The notes: a model not told the origin generated them from the letters alone. Shown: positions 33,109-42,950, numbered from the stretch's first letter. The stretch is DNA of 48,017 nt from an uncultured Oscillospiraceae bacterium (GCA_934488695.1 CAKSSH010000008.1:1-48017), one strand, 5' to 3'. Made by a program: numbers and translations.

Positions 33109-36100
33109 ATGAAGCTATCAAAAAAAGTAATTGCGATGCTGCTCACAGTCGTCATGGTAGTAACACAGGTCAGTGTGTTCTCTTTGGCTGAGAATGACTA
33201 TGCGTCAGACTACAGCGACAGCGCAAGCTATGCCATGCGCGTTCCTGCTTCGGAAAAGGTAGGAGGCTATATTAAGTATGAAACGCAGAATCTGGATCGG
33301 GCGTGGATCAATGCGACCAATGCATTGGGAAGAGATGCGACAAACCAAAATTATGCCGGCGGTGCAAACGGTTATCTCTATACCGCAACGGTTGACGGCG
33401 AGCGCTTCTTTGACCTGACGCCTGAGTCCGGTAAAACAACCGCACAGGTTGTTTTCACAAACCTTCCGTATCAGACGTATACCTCGGAGAACCCGCGGCT
33501 GACAAACGGTATCCCGGCCACTATCGGCACTCCGACGGCGCTTGCTCTTCGCATTAAGGCGATCGGCAAGGCTGCCGATAAGCTGACGCTGGATATTGCG
33601 ATAGGCTCCAAGCCGCTGGCTCCGAACAATACGGTCAATAAAGACGTTTTATTTATGGACGCGGCTACCGGCGCCCTCTCTTCGGTTACGTATAATAGCG
33701 GGATTCAGCTTGCCGGCAATGCCGACGGATGGCTTTATCTTCCTTTCACCAGTTTTGCCAATGGCGCGCCGGACTTGACGATTTCTTCTGACAACAATGC
33801 GAATACCGATCCCGGTTTCCGCAGCCTGCGCGTTAAGTTCCCGAATGCGAATTTCGGCGGCAAAACAATGTATTTGGGCAATATCATGTTTGTGAATGAT
33901 TTTGCCAAATTCAAAACAGTCCATGCGGCTCCCGAAGCACCGACAGTCAAGAGTGTCGGCGACACGTCGATTGAAATGAATGCCGTTGCCGGCTTGGAAT
34001 ATTCGATTGACGGCACGAATTTCGGCGCCAGCGCCGCCTTTACCGACCTTTCCGAAGGTACGGAATATACCATTTTTGCACGCTATGTCGGCGGAAAATT
34101 TGTTTCCTCCGTCCAGGTGGCGACCACCGGTTTGGTTGCACCGACTGCGATTGAAACCACCTATAACACGATCCGGGTCAAGGCAATTGCCGGTCAGGAG
34201 TATTCGTTGGATCCCAATGCCGACACCTGGAACACGACCGGTGAGTTTACCGGTCTGACGCCCAAAACCGAGTACACGGTCTATACCCGCCACGTCGGCG
34301 ATACCGTTACTAAGAGCGCAACCTTTACGACCAAAACGCTGCCTTATGCCAGCGGGGTTGCGGATGGGGCGTTCTATGCAATGCTTCTGTCCGACGGTGT
34401 CTCTTCTTTGGATACCACGTATGTTGCAGCGTCGGATACCTTGGGCAGAAATGCCGCCGATACCGAATATGTTGCCGGCGGAGCCCTCTTTGTTAAAACG
34501 ATTAATAATGAAAAATTCCTGCAGCTGTCTCCCAAGGACGGTAAGGAGGGCACTGCCAATATCCGTGCCGCTCTGTTGACCTACGGCCAGAATGTCGGGC
34601 TGCCGGCTGATATGGTCAAAGCGAATGAGTTTACGGCGATGGCGCTGCGCGTTCGGGTTGCTGCGCCTGACGGACAGACCGGGATGTTCTCGGTCTCGGT
34701 TGCCGGCAATGCGCTCAAGGACGGCACCTATACCTTTATCGATGCGACTACCGGAAAAACCTCTTCGCTGGAATATCAAAAGGGCTTTTCGGTAACCGAC
34801 GGGCTGGATGGCTATATCGTTGTTCCCTTTAATCAAATTGCGGATACAACGACTGCGGCCATTAAGGCGCGTTATAACAGAATCGATATTACCATGCACG
34901 GAAACGACTGCGGCGACGGGCTCACCTCCAATTGGGCGAACGGAACGCTGTATTTCGGAAACGCTCTGTTCCTGAGCGATTTGGACGTCTTTATGCACTT
35001 CCATTCCATTCCGGCCGAGCCGGTCGTGCTGCTGCGCACCCGCAACAGCATCACCGTTCAGGTCGAAACGGGAATTGAATATTCTATTGACAACGGAATT
35101 ACCTGGTTGAAAGCACCGGAGTTTGACGGTGTATTTGCCAATCTGGCTGTCGAGACGCTGTATCCGGTCTATTTCAAATATTCCGGCTCGGCGCATTACG
35201 GCGAGATCAACGTTCAGACGCGGCTTGCAAACCCGACGCTGACGGTACCGACGCTGAAGAACAGCCCCACCACCACCTCTATTTCCATTAACACAAGCGA
35301 AGACCATGAGTATTCGATTGATGGCGGAAACACCTGGCAGGAAAGCGGCGAGTTCACCAATCTGTCAGCTTCGGGGACCTATAGCATTATTGCCCGTATT
35401 ATCGGCACCACCGAGCCTGTGTCGGAGCCGCTGCGGGTAAAGACTCAGCAGGGAAAATACGGCTCCGGTTATGATGACGATGCTATTTACCTTGCGCGGT
35501 TGACCGATCAGGTCAAGACCAACGCTTCCGGCAAGATGTATGTCGGCAAGGCTAACGGTTTTGTGGGATGGATCGGTGCCAGTCACGGTCGTGACCCGGA
35601 AACCGGCCTGCATAACGAAAAGGATTCCGATCAGGGCGGCGTGATGTTTGTCGAGGACTTCGACGGAGAGCGTTTGGTTGAGTTTACAACGAAAGATGCT
35701 CGGGAAGGCAATTCCACTTTTAGTGCCAGACAGATAATCGAAGGAACGAGCTTCTATCCCGACGTCGGTATTCCTATGAGTATCGGTGATGTGAACCGGA
35801 TTAAGGCTTTTGCTTTCCGTGTTAAGATTACGGCCGGAAGCGCCAATCAGCTTTCCGGTGTGGACTTCTATTTCAACACACCGGGTTACCAGGATCGGTC
35901 TGTTATTAAGCCGAAAACGACCTTTACCTTTATTAGCAAAGATGGCGCTATTTCCACCATTAATTACAACAGCGCCGTGGTTTTCGATGAAAAAGAATGG
36001 GATGGATATGTCATCATTCCGATCGAAAGCTATAACGCTTCGCTCAAAGACAGACTGAAAACCGGTTATGGCGGGTTTACCGTTTGGATGCACGCCGGTA

Positions 36101-39100
36101 AGAGCGGCTGTTCCCATGATGCCGGCTGGAGTGAGTGGACCGGCAGACAGTTCTATGTCGGCGACAGCTTCTTCCTTTACGATGTTGACCGGTTCCTCGA
36201 CGTGCACGGCGCGCCGGAGCTGGAGCTTGAGAGTAAGGATGACACCAGTATTCGGGTCAAGGCCTTAGAGGGCGTTGAGTATTGTCTGAATGGCGACTGG
36301 AGCCAGAAGAATACGGACGGTGTGTTCACCGGCCTGACCCCCAACACCCTTTATACGGTTTGGGCGAGACGGATTGACAGAACCGCCGTGACCAAGCACG
36401 CCTGGTATACCGACCATGACAATCCGGAGCTTGTTGCTCCTGAGGCTATTGCAGTATCGCAGACCTATATCAAGGTCCGCGTTGTGAACGGTCTGGAATA
36501 CAGCATTGATAATAAGGTTTGGAACGAGAGCGGTGAATTTGCCGGCTTGACGCCCGAAACCGAGTATCTGATTTATGCAAGACTTAAGAAGAGCCCGAAC
36601 GAGAAGGCCAGCGCGTTGATTTCTACCGTTGCATTCCCCAACCGTTTCTATCGCCCGGCGGATACGGCCAGCCCGTTCTTTGAGGTACCCGACGGCGATT
36701 ATGTGACCGGTGATTACGGATGGGCAAGCTCGGTCTTCTCTCCGACCGGAAAAGAAAACCCGCCGCTTCCGATTGTTAATGCGGGTCCGGATGATCAAAC
36801 GGTTTACGGTCGTTTTATGGAAATGCGCAACTATACCAACAAGGACGGTTCTAAGGGCATCAGCTCTAAGGTGATGTATGGAAAAGTCGGCCTGCCGAAT
36901 GATATCAATATTGATAAACAGGAAGCAGTGGCGGTACGGTTCTATGTTAAAAAGCCGGAGGGCGATCGTTCGCGTTCAAAGTTCACCTTGTATACAAATA
37001 CAAATTCCGGTGCTTCCACCTCCATGCAAAAGGGTGAGGTGTATCTGATTGATGAACTGACCGGTCAGATCTCCACGATCGATTCGACCGACTATTCGTT
37101 CTATGAGAGCTTTAACGGTTGGCTGGTTATCCCCATAAGCTACCTCTATAAAACGCCTTGGGGCAGCGGAGCGATGGATCCGGATTGGTTCCGGCAGAAC
37201 TTTAACGGCTTATATCCTTGGCTGCACGCTGACGGTTGTTCGCACGGAGCTTCGGACAGCACCTGGAAAAACGCAATTTTGTACATGGGTGAAATGTCCT
37301 TTGTCCGTGAGCTGAATACCTTCCTGCAGTATCACGGCGCACCGGAAAATCCGTCCTTTGTCAAGAAGGATTCCAGCAGCATTGAGCTCAAAAATATTGA
37401 AGGCGCCGAGTACTCCATCGACGGCGGAAACACCTGGCAGGATTCTCCGGTTTTTGCGGGCCTGCAGGAGAATACGGTTTACAACTTCGTTTCCAAGTAT
37501 AAGCTTGGAACGACGCTGACGGCATCTGTTGCCATCACGACCGACATGGAAAACCCGCCGATGACCACGCCGAAGATCCTTTCCATGAACGACGAGTACG
37601 TTTATTACGAGGTCGTTCCCGGTTTGGAATATTATCTGGAGGGCGATTTCATCTGGAACGGTGATCCCATGACCGGGGATTGGAGCGAGCTGGGTGTGTT
37701 CGGTATGCTGGACCCCAACACGACGTATAAGCTGTATGCCAGAGATAAGAAGCAAAACTGGCTCACCAGTGATATTGTTGAGTTCACCACACCGAAGGTT
37801 GAAAACCCCTATGCTCGTAAGGACGGTGCCAGCGACGCCTTCAAGATCATGCGGTATGATCTCGGGTATACTTATAATGAGTTCTGGTTCCCGGATATAA
37901 ACGGTCGTCAGCGTGTTTGGGACGAAACACTCCAGAAATACGTGAAAAAGACCGGGACGAAGGAAGAACCGGTGCTGGATGAAGAGGGCAATCCGAAGCT
38001 GGACGAGGAGGGTAAGCCGATCACCCAAACCGTGACCATTGATTATCCTGCTCCGAACTGGCAGAATGGTTATTTGGAAGCTGTTGAGATAGACGGTGAG
38101 CGCTTTATCGAGGTTCCTCATTATCAAAAGAAGGCCTCTAACTTCAGCTTTGGTCCTAAGTTCACTTATCAAAACCAAGCCGGCTTCCCACGTTCTATTT
38201 GGTTGAAGGATTTCTGGGGCTTTGCCGCCCGGATTAAGGTTGACCAGGGCGCTGCGGATATGGGCTTCCTGCCGTATACCAATGCTGGCGGGCAGCAGAC
38301 CGGTTATTACAACGGAACCCCGTACTATCTCATTGACGCTGCAACCGGCACCTGGAAGAAATATTCCTATACCGGCAGCCTGAAGCTGCAGGGCTTTGAC
38401 GGCTGGATCCTGTTCCCGTTCTCCTCGTACAAGAGCAACAAAAACGTGTATCAGTACTTCCAGACCGGATTTAGCAACTGGCAGTTCTTCACAAACCAGG
38501 GTGACTGGACCGAGAAGAGTATGTATGTCGGCGACATTGTTGTCGTTGAAGATGCAAACCTCTTTGCAGAGGTTCACGCACCGAACACGCATGAGCCTCT
38601 TGTTGCGGATGCACATAATAAAATTACCGATCCGTCTATTCCGGCTGTTATGGCCAATGACTGCACCGGCGCCGCAATCGGTGACGGTATCGTCGGTATG
38701 AGTAACGTTGTTCTTTCGCTTGCGCAGCTTAAAAAGCCGAACGAAACGAACGAAGCTGTGCGCATTAAAATGCCGCCCAACGGCACCGCAAACGTGCTCT
38801 TTGTCAATGACGCGCTCAATTATAAGGACGTATCTCAGGAATTGGAGTGGCAGGTGCTCGACTCCATGGGCTTCTCCTTCTATCTGAGCATTCCCGAGCG
38901 CACCAGCGACAAGATTGGAATCGGTCTTGAGATTTTGGAGCAGGTTTCGGAGTATTTCAACTACAACGGAAACTACTATTACACGATTTCCAACGGTGTT
39001 GCCAGCAAGATTTATGGCGACATGGAATTTAACCCCGGCTTCAACGGAACGGTCATGATTCCGTTTGAGAACTTCAACTTCAATCAGGCGTACTCTACCT

Positions 39101-40260
39101 ATGTGGACGGACTGCTCTATTCGGTGAACACCATTGAATACTTCGGTCTTACCTTTGACCTGGGCACATATCCTGCTTTGAAGAATGTCACCTTAACGGT
39201 TGACGACTTTATGATGTGGCAGGATGCAGACGCTTTCATTAAGCGGATGCTGGAGATTCAGGGCGCAAAGGACTTCACAATTCGTGAAGTCAAGCAGACC
39301 TTCCGGATTGATGATAATCCCAGCCTGCCGAGATTCATGGCCAACGACTGCACCGGCATTAATGTCGGTAAGGGCTTGACGGAAGTTGAGAACGTTGACC
39401 TGAAGCTGGTTGCCAAACCGAGCGAAACGGATTCCTACATTGAGATGGTGCCCGGTGAAGGAAAGTCTAAGGTTCTGTTCAAGAACTATGCGCTTTACGA
39501 CAATATGCCGAGCAGCGACCGTGATAAGATTACGGAAGCAGAGGGCATTTCCTTCTGGCTGAGCATACCGAAGGAAGCTCCGTCCATCATCGGATTCGAC
39601 TTTGAAATCCGTGAGGATGGCGGCGAGAGCTTCTGGTATGACGCGGATGAGTTCTATTACACGGTTGTGAACGGAATCGTCCAAAAGAACTTCGGTTATC
39701 TGGAGTTTGAGCCGGGCTTTGAAGGAACGGTTGTCGTTCCGTTTGCAAATTGCTATTATGATGAGGGCAGCAGCTATGTCAACGGCGTTTTAGATCCGGA
39801 TCTGATTGAAAGCTTCGGGCTGCACTTCAATTCCGCGGACTATGCCAATGTTTGCCTGACCACGATTAGCATTGACGACATTGCATATTACCTGAATACT
39901 TATGACTTTATCGACGCTGTTTGGGCGTTCCAGACCAATAACAGCAGAAGCGATCCGTCATTCAACGGTAATATCGATGACGACGATGATGACGATGACA
40001 ACGATTCGGACGAAGAGATCAAAGAGCCGGATGAAGATGAGTCCACCGAGAAAGATGAGAATAAGAAAAAGCCCAAGAAGAAAAAGAAAAAGGTTGTTGA
40101 GGAAGAGGGACTTCCTCTTTGGGCAATTATTTCTCTGATTGCTGTGGGTGTGGTTCTGGTCGCTGGCTCGACGGTTCTGATCATTGTGCTTGTAAAACGG
40201 CGCAAGGCACAGGACGAAGGTTCTTCGCCGCCGGATAATCCGGATCAGGCGACTGAGTAA
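33109..40260 (+). CDS. Giant modular secreted surface protein with C-terminal membrane anchor
   Basis: 2383 residues. A signal peptide (MKLSKKVIAMLLTVVMVVTQ to SLA) leads into five copies of a domain of about 230-260 residues (about 38-270, 413-635, 785-1032, 1180-1410, 1565-1823). After copies 1-4 comes a pair of Fn3-like modules of about 72 residues, eight in all, with the pattern GxEYSIDxxxTW, F-x-GL-x-TxYxxxAR. The C-terminal third has two copies of another domain (about 1828-2045 and 2065-2275, beginning PSxPxxMANDCTG). Then an Asp/Glu tract, a Lys tract, one membrane helix (LPLWAIISLIAVGVVLVAGS) and a short KRRK tail; there is no LPxTG. The large domains look like beta-sandwich carbohydrate-binding modules (inference). 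No catalytic domain is visible. The ATG at 33109 is preceded by AGAAAGGA. Confidence 0.8.
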   Translation: MKLSKKVIAMLLTVVMVVTQVSVFSLAENDYASDYSDSASYAMRVPASEKVGGYIKYETQNLDRAWINATNALGRDATNQNYAGGANGYLYTATVDGERFFDLTPESGKTTAQVVFTNLPYQTYTSENPRLTNGIPATIGTPTALALRIKAIGKAADKLTLDIAIGSKPLAPNNTVNKDVLFMDAATGALSSVTYNSGIQLAGNADGWLYLPFTSFANGAPDLTISSDNNANTDPGFRSLRVKFPNANFGGKTMYLGNIMFVNDFAKFKTVHAAPEAPTVKSVGDTSIEMNAVAGLEYSIDGTNFGASAAFTDLSEGTEYTIFARYVGGKFVSSVQVATTGLVAPTAIETTYNTIRVKAIAGQEYSLDPNADTWNTTGEFTGLTPKTEYTVYTRHVGDTVTKSATFTTKTLPYASGVADGAFYAMLLSDGVSSLDTTYVAASDTLGRNAADTEYVAGGALFVKTINNEKFLQLSPKDGKEGTANIRAALLTYGQNVGLPADMVKANEFTAMALRVRVAAPDGQTGMFSVSVAGNALKDGTYTFIDATTGKTSSLEYQKGFSVTDGLDGYIVVPFNQIADTTTAAIKARYNRIDITMHGNDCGDGLTSNWANGTLYFGNALFLSDLDVFMHFHSIPAEPVVLLRTRNSITVQVETGIEYSIDNGITWLKAPEFDGVFANLAVETLYPVYFKYSGSAHYGEINVQTRLANPTLTVPTLKNSPTTTSISINTSEDHEYSIDGGNTWQESGEFTNLSASGTYSIIARIIGTTEPVSEPLRVKTQQGKYGSGYDDDAIYLARLTDQVKTNASGKMYVGKANGFVGWIGASHGRDPETGLHNEKDSDQGGVMFVEDFDGERLVEFTTKDAREGNSTFSARQIIEGTSFYPDVGIPMSIGDVNRIKAFAFRVKITAGSANQLSGVDFYFNTPGYQDRSVIKPKTTFTFISKDGAISTINYNSAVVFDEKEWDGYVIIPIESYNASLKDRLKTGYGGFTVWMHAGKSGCSHDAGWSEWTGRQFYVGDSFFLYDVDRFLDVHGAPELELESKDDTSIRVKALEGVEYCLNGDWSQKNTDGVFTGLTPNTLYTVWARRIDRTAVTKHAWYTDHDNPELVAPEAIAVSQTYIKVRVVNGLEYSIDNKVWNESGEFAGLTPETEYLIYARLKKSPNEKASALISTVAFPNRFYRPADTASPFFEVPDGDYVTGDYGWASSVFSPTGKENPPLPIVNAGPDDQTVYGRFMEMRNYTNKDGSKGISSKVMYGKVGLPNDINIDKQEAVAVRFYVKKPEGDRSRSKFTLYTNTNSGASTSMQKGEVYLIDELTGQISTIDSTDYSFYESFNGWLVIPISYLYKTPWGSGAMDPDWFRQNFNGLYPWLHADGCSHGASDSTWKNAILYMGEMSFVRELNTFLQYHGAPENPSFVKKDSSSIELKNIEGAEYSIDGGNTWQDSPVFAGLQENTVYNFVSKYKLGTTLTASVAITTDMENPPMTTPKILSMNDEYVYYEVVPGLEYYLEGDFIWNGDPMTGDWSELGVFGMLDPNTTYKLYARDKKQNWLTSDIVEFTTPKVENPYARKDGASDAFKIMRYDLGYTYNEFWFPDINGRQRVWDETLQKYVKKTGTKEEPVLDEEGNPKLDEEGKPITQTVTIDYPAPNWQNGYLEAVEIDGERFIEVPHYQKKASNFSFGPKFTYQNQAGFPRSIWLKDFWGFAARIKVDQGAADMGFLPYTNAGGQQTGYYNGTPYYLIDAATGTWKKYSYTGSLKLQGFDGWILFPFSSYKSNKNVYQYFQTGFSNWQFFTNQGDWTEKSMYVGDIVVVEDANLFAEVHAPNTHEPLVADAHNKITDPSIPAVMANDCTGAAIGDGIVGMSNVVLSLAQLKKPNETNEAVRIKMPPNGTANVLFVNDALNYKDVSQELEWQVLDSMGFSFYLSIPERTSDKIGIGLEILEQVSEYFNYNGNYYYTISNGVASKIYGDMEFNPGFNGTVMIPFENFNFNQAYSTYVDGLLYSVNTIEYFGLTFDLGTYPALKNVTLTVDDFMMWQDADAFIKRMLEIQGAKDFTIREVKQTFRIDDNPSLPRFMANDCTGINVGKGLTEVENVDLKLVAKPSETDSYIEMVPGEGKSKVLFKNYALYDNMPSSDRDKITEAEGISFWLSIPKEAPSIIGFDFEIREDGGESFWYDADEFYYTVVNGIVQKNFGYLEFEPGFEGTVVVPFANCYYDEGSSYVNGVLDPDLIESFGLHFNSADYANVCLTTISIDDIAYYLNTYDFIDAVWAFQTNNSRSDPSFNGNIDDDDDDDDNDSDEEIKEPDEDESTEKDENKKKPKKKKKKVVEEEGLPLWAIISLIAVGVVLVAGSTVLIIVLVKRRKAQDEGSSPPDNPDQATE

Positions 40261-40321
40261 GCTTGCCAAATCGGCACAGTAGCCCCCTGCTAAGCAGCAG
40301 GGACAGAAACAAAAACTTAAA

Positions 40322-40355
40322 ACAGACGGCGCCTATCGGCGCCGTCTGTTTTTTG
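40322..40355 (+). terminator. Intrinsic terminator of the surface-protein gene
   Basis: CAGACGGCGCC and GGCGCCGTCTG form an 11-bp perfect stem around TAT(C), followed by T6. The remaining bases to 40528 show nothing but AT-rich leader. Confidence 0.88.
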
Positions 40356-40505
40356 TGGAATAAAAAGCTCCGCCGTTTAAAGCAGTTTAAAAGCAGAAGG
40401 GAATTTAATAAAATCTTAAAAGCCTTTTCCGTGTGCAAGAGGGAAGGGGAATTGGCTTGTTTTTGGTCATGATGGAAAAAGCCAAAGGATTATTTTAGAA
40501 AATGG

Positions 40506-40548
40506 TGGAAAAATGCAGATGAATATGGTATACTGTTGTAACAGTATA
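40506..40548 (+). promoter_or_regulatory. Promoter and palindromic operator of ispE
   Basis: TGGAAA (40506-40511), a 17-bp spacer and TATACT (40529-40534). The -10 element is the left arm of a perfect palindrome: TATACTGTT (40529-40537), GT, AACAGTATA (40540-40548). A repressor bound there would cover the -10 and the start site. Confidence 0.5.
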
Positions 40549-40564
40549 AATAAAGGAGAAAATC

Positions 40565-41440
40565 ATGCTGGGCAGGATCCGATTAAAGGCATGCGCTAAA
40601 ATAAATTTCTGTTTAGATATTGTCGGCGTCCGGCCGGACGGATATCATTTGCTGGAAAGCGTAATGCAAAGCGTGGACCTGCATGATATTGTCACGGTTA
40701 CTCGCCGTAGAAAGCCCGGCGTACGTGTGTTTTGCAGTCAGGAAGAGATTCCGGAGAAAAGCAACACGGCTTATCGTGCAGCCGAGGTTTTTCTGCGTGA
40801 AGCACAGCTGGGAGACCGGTTCGGCGCCGAAATTCATATACGCAAAAAAATTCCGAGTCAGGCTGGGCTGGGGGGCGGCAGCGCAGATGCTGCGGCGGTT
40901 TTAGTGGGTCTCAATCGTTTGTTTAAAACCCGTTATTCTCAGACGCAGCTTTGTGTCATGGGCGCTCAAATCGGCGCTGACGTTCCGTTTTGTGTGACCG
41001 GCGGCACCTGCCTTGTGCGGGGCATCGGTGAAATTATGACCCGTTTGGATGATTGCTTTGATTGTTTTATCGTCATTGTCAAAGGGCAGGATGGGGTTTC
41101 CACAAAACAGGCCTATCAGGATTTTGACGAGGCTACAGATCTGGTGGCGCTGCAGCTTGACAAGGTGATCGAGGCGCTTTCCTGCGGCAATTTTGAAGCG
41201 CTTAAAGGGAAACTCATCAACGTTTTCGAGCAAAGCACCCGGGTCGCGCAGGTTGCTTCCATAGTCGGAGAGCTGCGCGCTTTCGGTGCAATTGAAGCGG
41301 CTATGACCGGCAGCGGTAGCGCTGTATTCGGGATTTTTCAGGATCGCAAGGCGGCGCGTCGCTGTGCAGCAAAGCTTGCACTGAAATATCCGTTTACCTG
41401 TGTAACGCGGCCGTCAGTCAAGGGGATCGCACGTTTTTAA
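40565..41440 (+). CDS. ispE: 4-diphosphocytidyl-2-C-methyl-D-erythritol kinase
   Basis: GHMP kinase of the non-mevalonate isoprenoid pathway. 291 residues. N-terminal ACAKINFCLDIVGVRPDGYH, the ATP loop IPSQAGLGGGSADAAAVLVG (about residue 96), QIGADVPFCVTGG (about 137) and the C-terminal AAMTGSGSAVFGIF (about 240). The start follows AAAGGAGAAAATC. It stands alone, without other isoprenoid genes nearby. Confidence 0.95.
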   Translation: MLGRIRLKACAKINFCLDIVGVRPDGYHLLESVMQSVDLHDIVTVTRRRKPGVRVFCSQEEIPEKSNTAYRAAEVFLREAQLGDRFGAEIHIRKKIPSQAGLGGGSADAAAVLVGLNRLFKTRYSQTQLCVMGAQIGADVPFCVTGGTCLVRGIGEIMTRLDDCFDCFIVIVKGQDGVSTKQAYQDFDEATDLVALQLDKVIEALSCGNFEALKGKLINVFEQSTRVAQVASIVGELRAFGAIEAAMTGSGSAVFGIFQDRKAARRCAAKLALKYPFTCVTRPSVKGIARF

Positions 41441-41473
41441 ACCGGTAAAGCCGGAACTAAAAGGGGGATTAAC

Positions 41474-42439
41474 ATGAAAAATGTTTTTCAGGAAGTTACG
41501 CCGTTTGCAGCCGACAAAGTCGGATTCGGTCTCTATCATTTTGGACAGGCCGGGGTGGACGCGTTTGGCCATCGTGAAGATAACACCTTTGCATATCACG
41601 GCTATGACCGGGAGCAGTGTAATTATCAGGAATCTTTGGGGTATATGAATTTTTACAGCTATCACATCGATGAAAGCTCTTTTTTGCATTTGCGCCGTAT
41701 TCGTGAGGCTGGGTGTGTTACCTGGATGCATTATCTGCCCTTTGTTGCCTATGAAGAAAGAGGCGTTAAGAAATTTGCGCTGAAAGCAGGCTGGAAAGAG
41801 GAGATCACGCAGCAGGTTGAGGCTTGCAAGGCTGCCGGCCTTTGGGATACGGTGGCCGGATTTCAATATGATGAGCCTATGCTTCGGGTCGACGCCGACA
41901 CCTTTGAAGAATTTTCTGCCTTTATGGCGACTTTCGGCAAGCGTCAGTTGGGCGTTTTTTCCATTTATGAAATTAAAGAGGGAACGCATCCGCGCTCTAA
42001 TGATCCGGAATTTGGCATGACCGCGCATGTTATCAACCCCAGCTGCTGCCGGTATTTGACCGATATTGCCTTTGACTGGTACCCGGTTGAAGCGGACTAT
42101 GACAAATTCCGCGCTTACAGCGATTTAATGCTTAACGATATTCAGACGGATGATATTCATCTGTGGTATGTGCCGACGACCTGGACGTATTACGCAAACC
42201 CCAAATACACCGAGGACGTCTGTATCCGTCATCTGGAAATGTCGCGCAAGCTTTTGCTGGAAGCAAAGCATCCCGGCGGCTTGTTCTGCTATACCTGGCG
42301 CTCTTGGGGAGAGACCAAAAACGGGTTGGATTATTTTTTGGATACCAATAACCCGGAGCGGTGGAATCGCCTGCAGGAGTCCTTGGTTGAAATCGGCCGG
42401 GAGGTCACGCAGATTCCGCTGAAACCGCTAAACCGCTAA
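41474..42439 (+). CDS. Putative TIM-barrel glycoside-hydrolase-like protein, unassigned
   Basis: 321 residues, soluble, no signal peptide. Aromatic-rich strands alternate with helices (VGFGLYHFGQAGVDAFG; VTWMHYLPFVAY; TVAGFQYDEPMLR; AFDWYPVEADY; IHLWYVPTTWTYY; GLFCYTWRSWGE). The pattern, with Asp/Glu at the strand-4 end (FQYDEP) and a Trp/Glu pair near the last strand (WRSWGE), is that of glycoside hydrolases or deacetylase-like barrels. I cannot place it in a named family. It starts after AAAGGGGG, 33 bp behind ispE in the same direction, and ends before a terminator. Being cytoplasmic, it would act on imported oligosaccharides or internal glycans. Confidence 0.55.
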   Translation: MKNVFQEVTPFAADKVGFGLYHFGQAGVDAFGHREDNTFAYHGYDREQCNYQESLGYMNFYSYHIDESSFLHLRRIREAGCVTWMHYLPFVAYEERGVKKFALKAGWKEEITQQVEACKAAGLWDTVAGFQYDEPMLRVDADTFEEFSAFMATFGKRQLGVFSIYEIKEGTHPRSNDPEFGMTAHVINPSCCRYLTDIAFDWYPVEADYDKFRAYSDLMLNDIQTDDIHLWYVPTTWTYYANPKYTEDVCIRHLEMSRKLLLEAKHPGGLFCYTWRSWGETKNGLDYFLDTNNPERWNRLQESLVEIGREVTQIPLKPLNR

Positions 42440-42524
42440 GCCGCTAAAAGTGTATCCTCGGCAAGACAGCCGGCTACCTTTTAACGAATTGTATAGAGCT
42501 TTTGAAACCGCGTCCTTTTTTGTC

Positions 42525-42566
42525 GCTGTCCGCCCGTTTTTTAAGCGAGCGGGCAGCCGTTTTTTA
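42525..42566 (+). terminator. Probable terminator after the TIM-barrel gene
   Basis: GCCCG (42532-42536) pairs with CGGGC (42550-42554), with a GCT/AGC extension across a bulge, followed by CCGTTTTTT. Confidence 0.5.
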
Positions 42567-42579
42567 TCCAAAATAGATG

Positions 42580-42664
42580 TGCCGGACGCTGTTAGGCAGT
42601 CTTTTGAGGGTTCAGGTGCCTGGGGACTTGACCCGGATAATGTTTGGCAGGGGAGTGCCCGGCA
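42580..42664 (+). ncRNA. TPP-riboswitch-like element, orphan or decayed
   Basis: The segment ACTTGACCCGGATAATG followed by GGCAGGGGAGTG resembles the 3' half of the thiamine pyrophosphate (THI) riboswitch, whose conserved core is CCTGAxCxGGATAATGCC with AGGGA. The outer ends can pair perfectly (TGCCGG 42580-42585, CCGGCA 42659-42664). The 5' consensus CTGAGA is not present in standard form, and no thiamine gene follows: the next genes are tRNAs. I regard it as a relic or a divergent aptamer. The remaining 42665-42900 stretch shows no gene. Confidence 0.3.
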
Positions 42665-42900
42665 GAGCGCTCTTTGATTTTGGCGGACTGTCCGGGCGTC
42701 GCCGCTTTTTTGAGAATTGCAAGCCCCATTTGCAAGAGGCTTGTCGCCTTTTTCTTTGCTGCTTTTTATCTCTTTAAAAGGGGCCGGGGGGGGAATACCG
42801 AAACGGCTCTGCGGTCTGTTCGGGCAGGGGCTTTGGCGGCGCCGTCTTTTTTCGCCGCCGGAAATATTTCGAGGTGCTGTGGAAAAAAGTGAAAAGGGTC

Positions 42901-42929
42901 TTGACTTTTATTAGGGAAACAGGTATAAT
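42901..42929 (+). promoter_or_regulatory. Strong promoter of the tRNA-Met/tRNA-Trp pair
   Basis: TTGACT (42901-42906), 17-bp spacer and TATAAT (42924-42929), 21 bases before the tRNA-Met 5' end. Confidence 0.8.
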
Positions 42930-42950
42930 AAACACTGCTGGAATTGATGT

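Noticed and set aside
33649..35307. 552-codon open frame on the minus strand within the giant surface-protein gene, and a similar one at 37210-38616
   Set aside because: Long because the sense strand lacks certain codons; the translations are low-complexity Arg/Gly/Ile-rich, with no start signals and no domains.
40050..40260. Sortase (LPxTG) anchoring of the giant protein
   Set aside because: No LPxTG-like motif before the membrane helix; LPLW lies at the helix start without the Thr-Gly pair.
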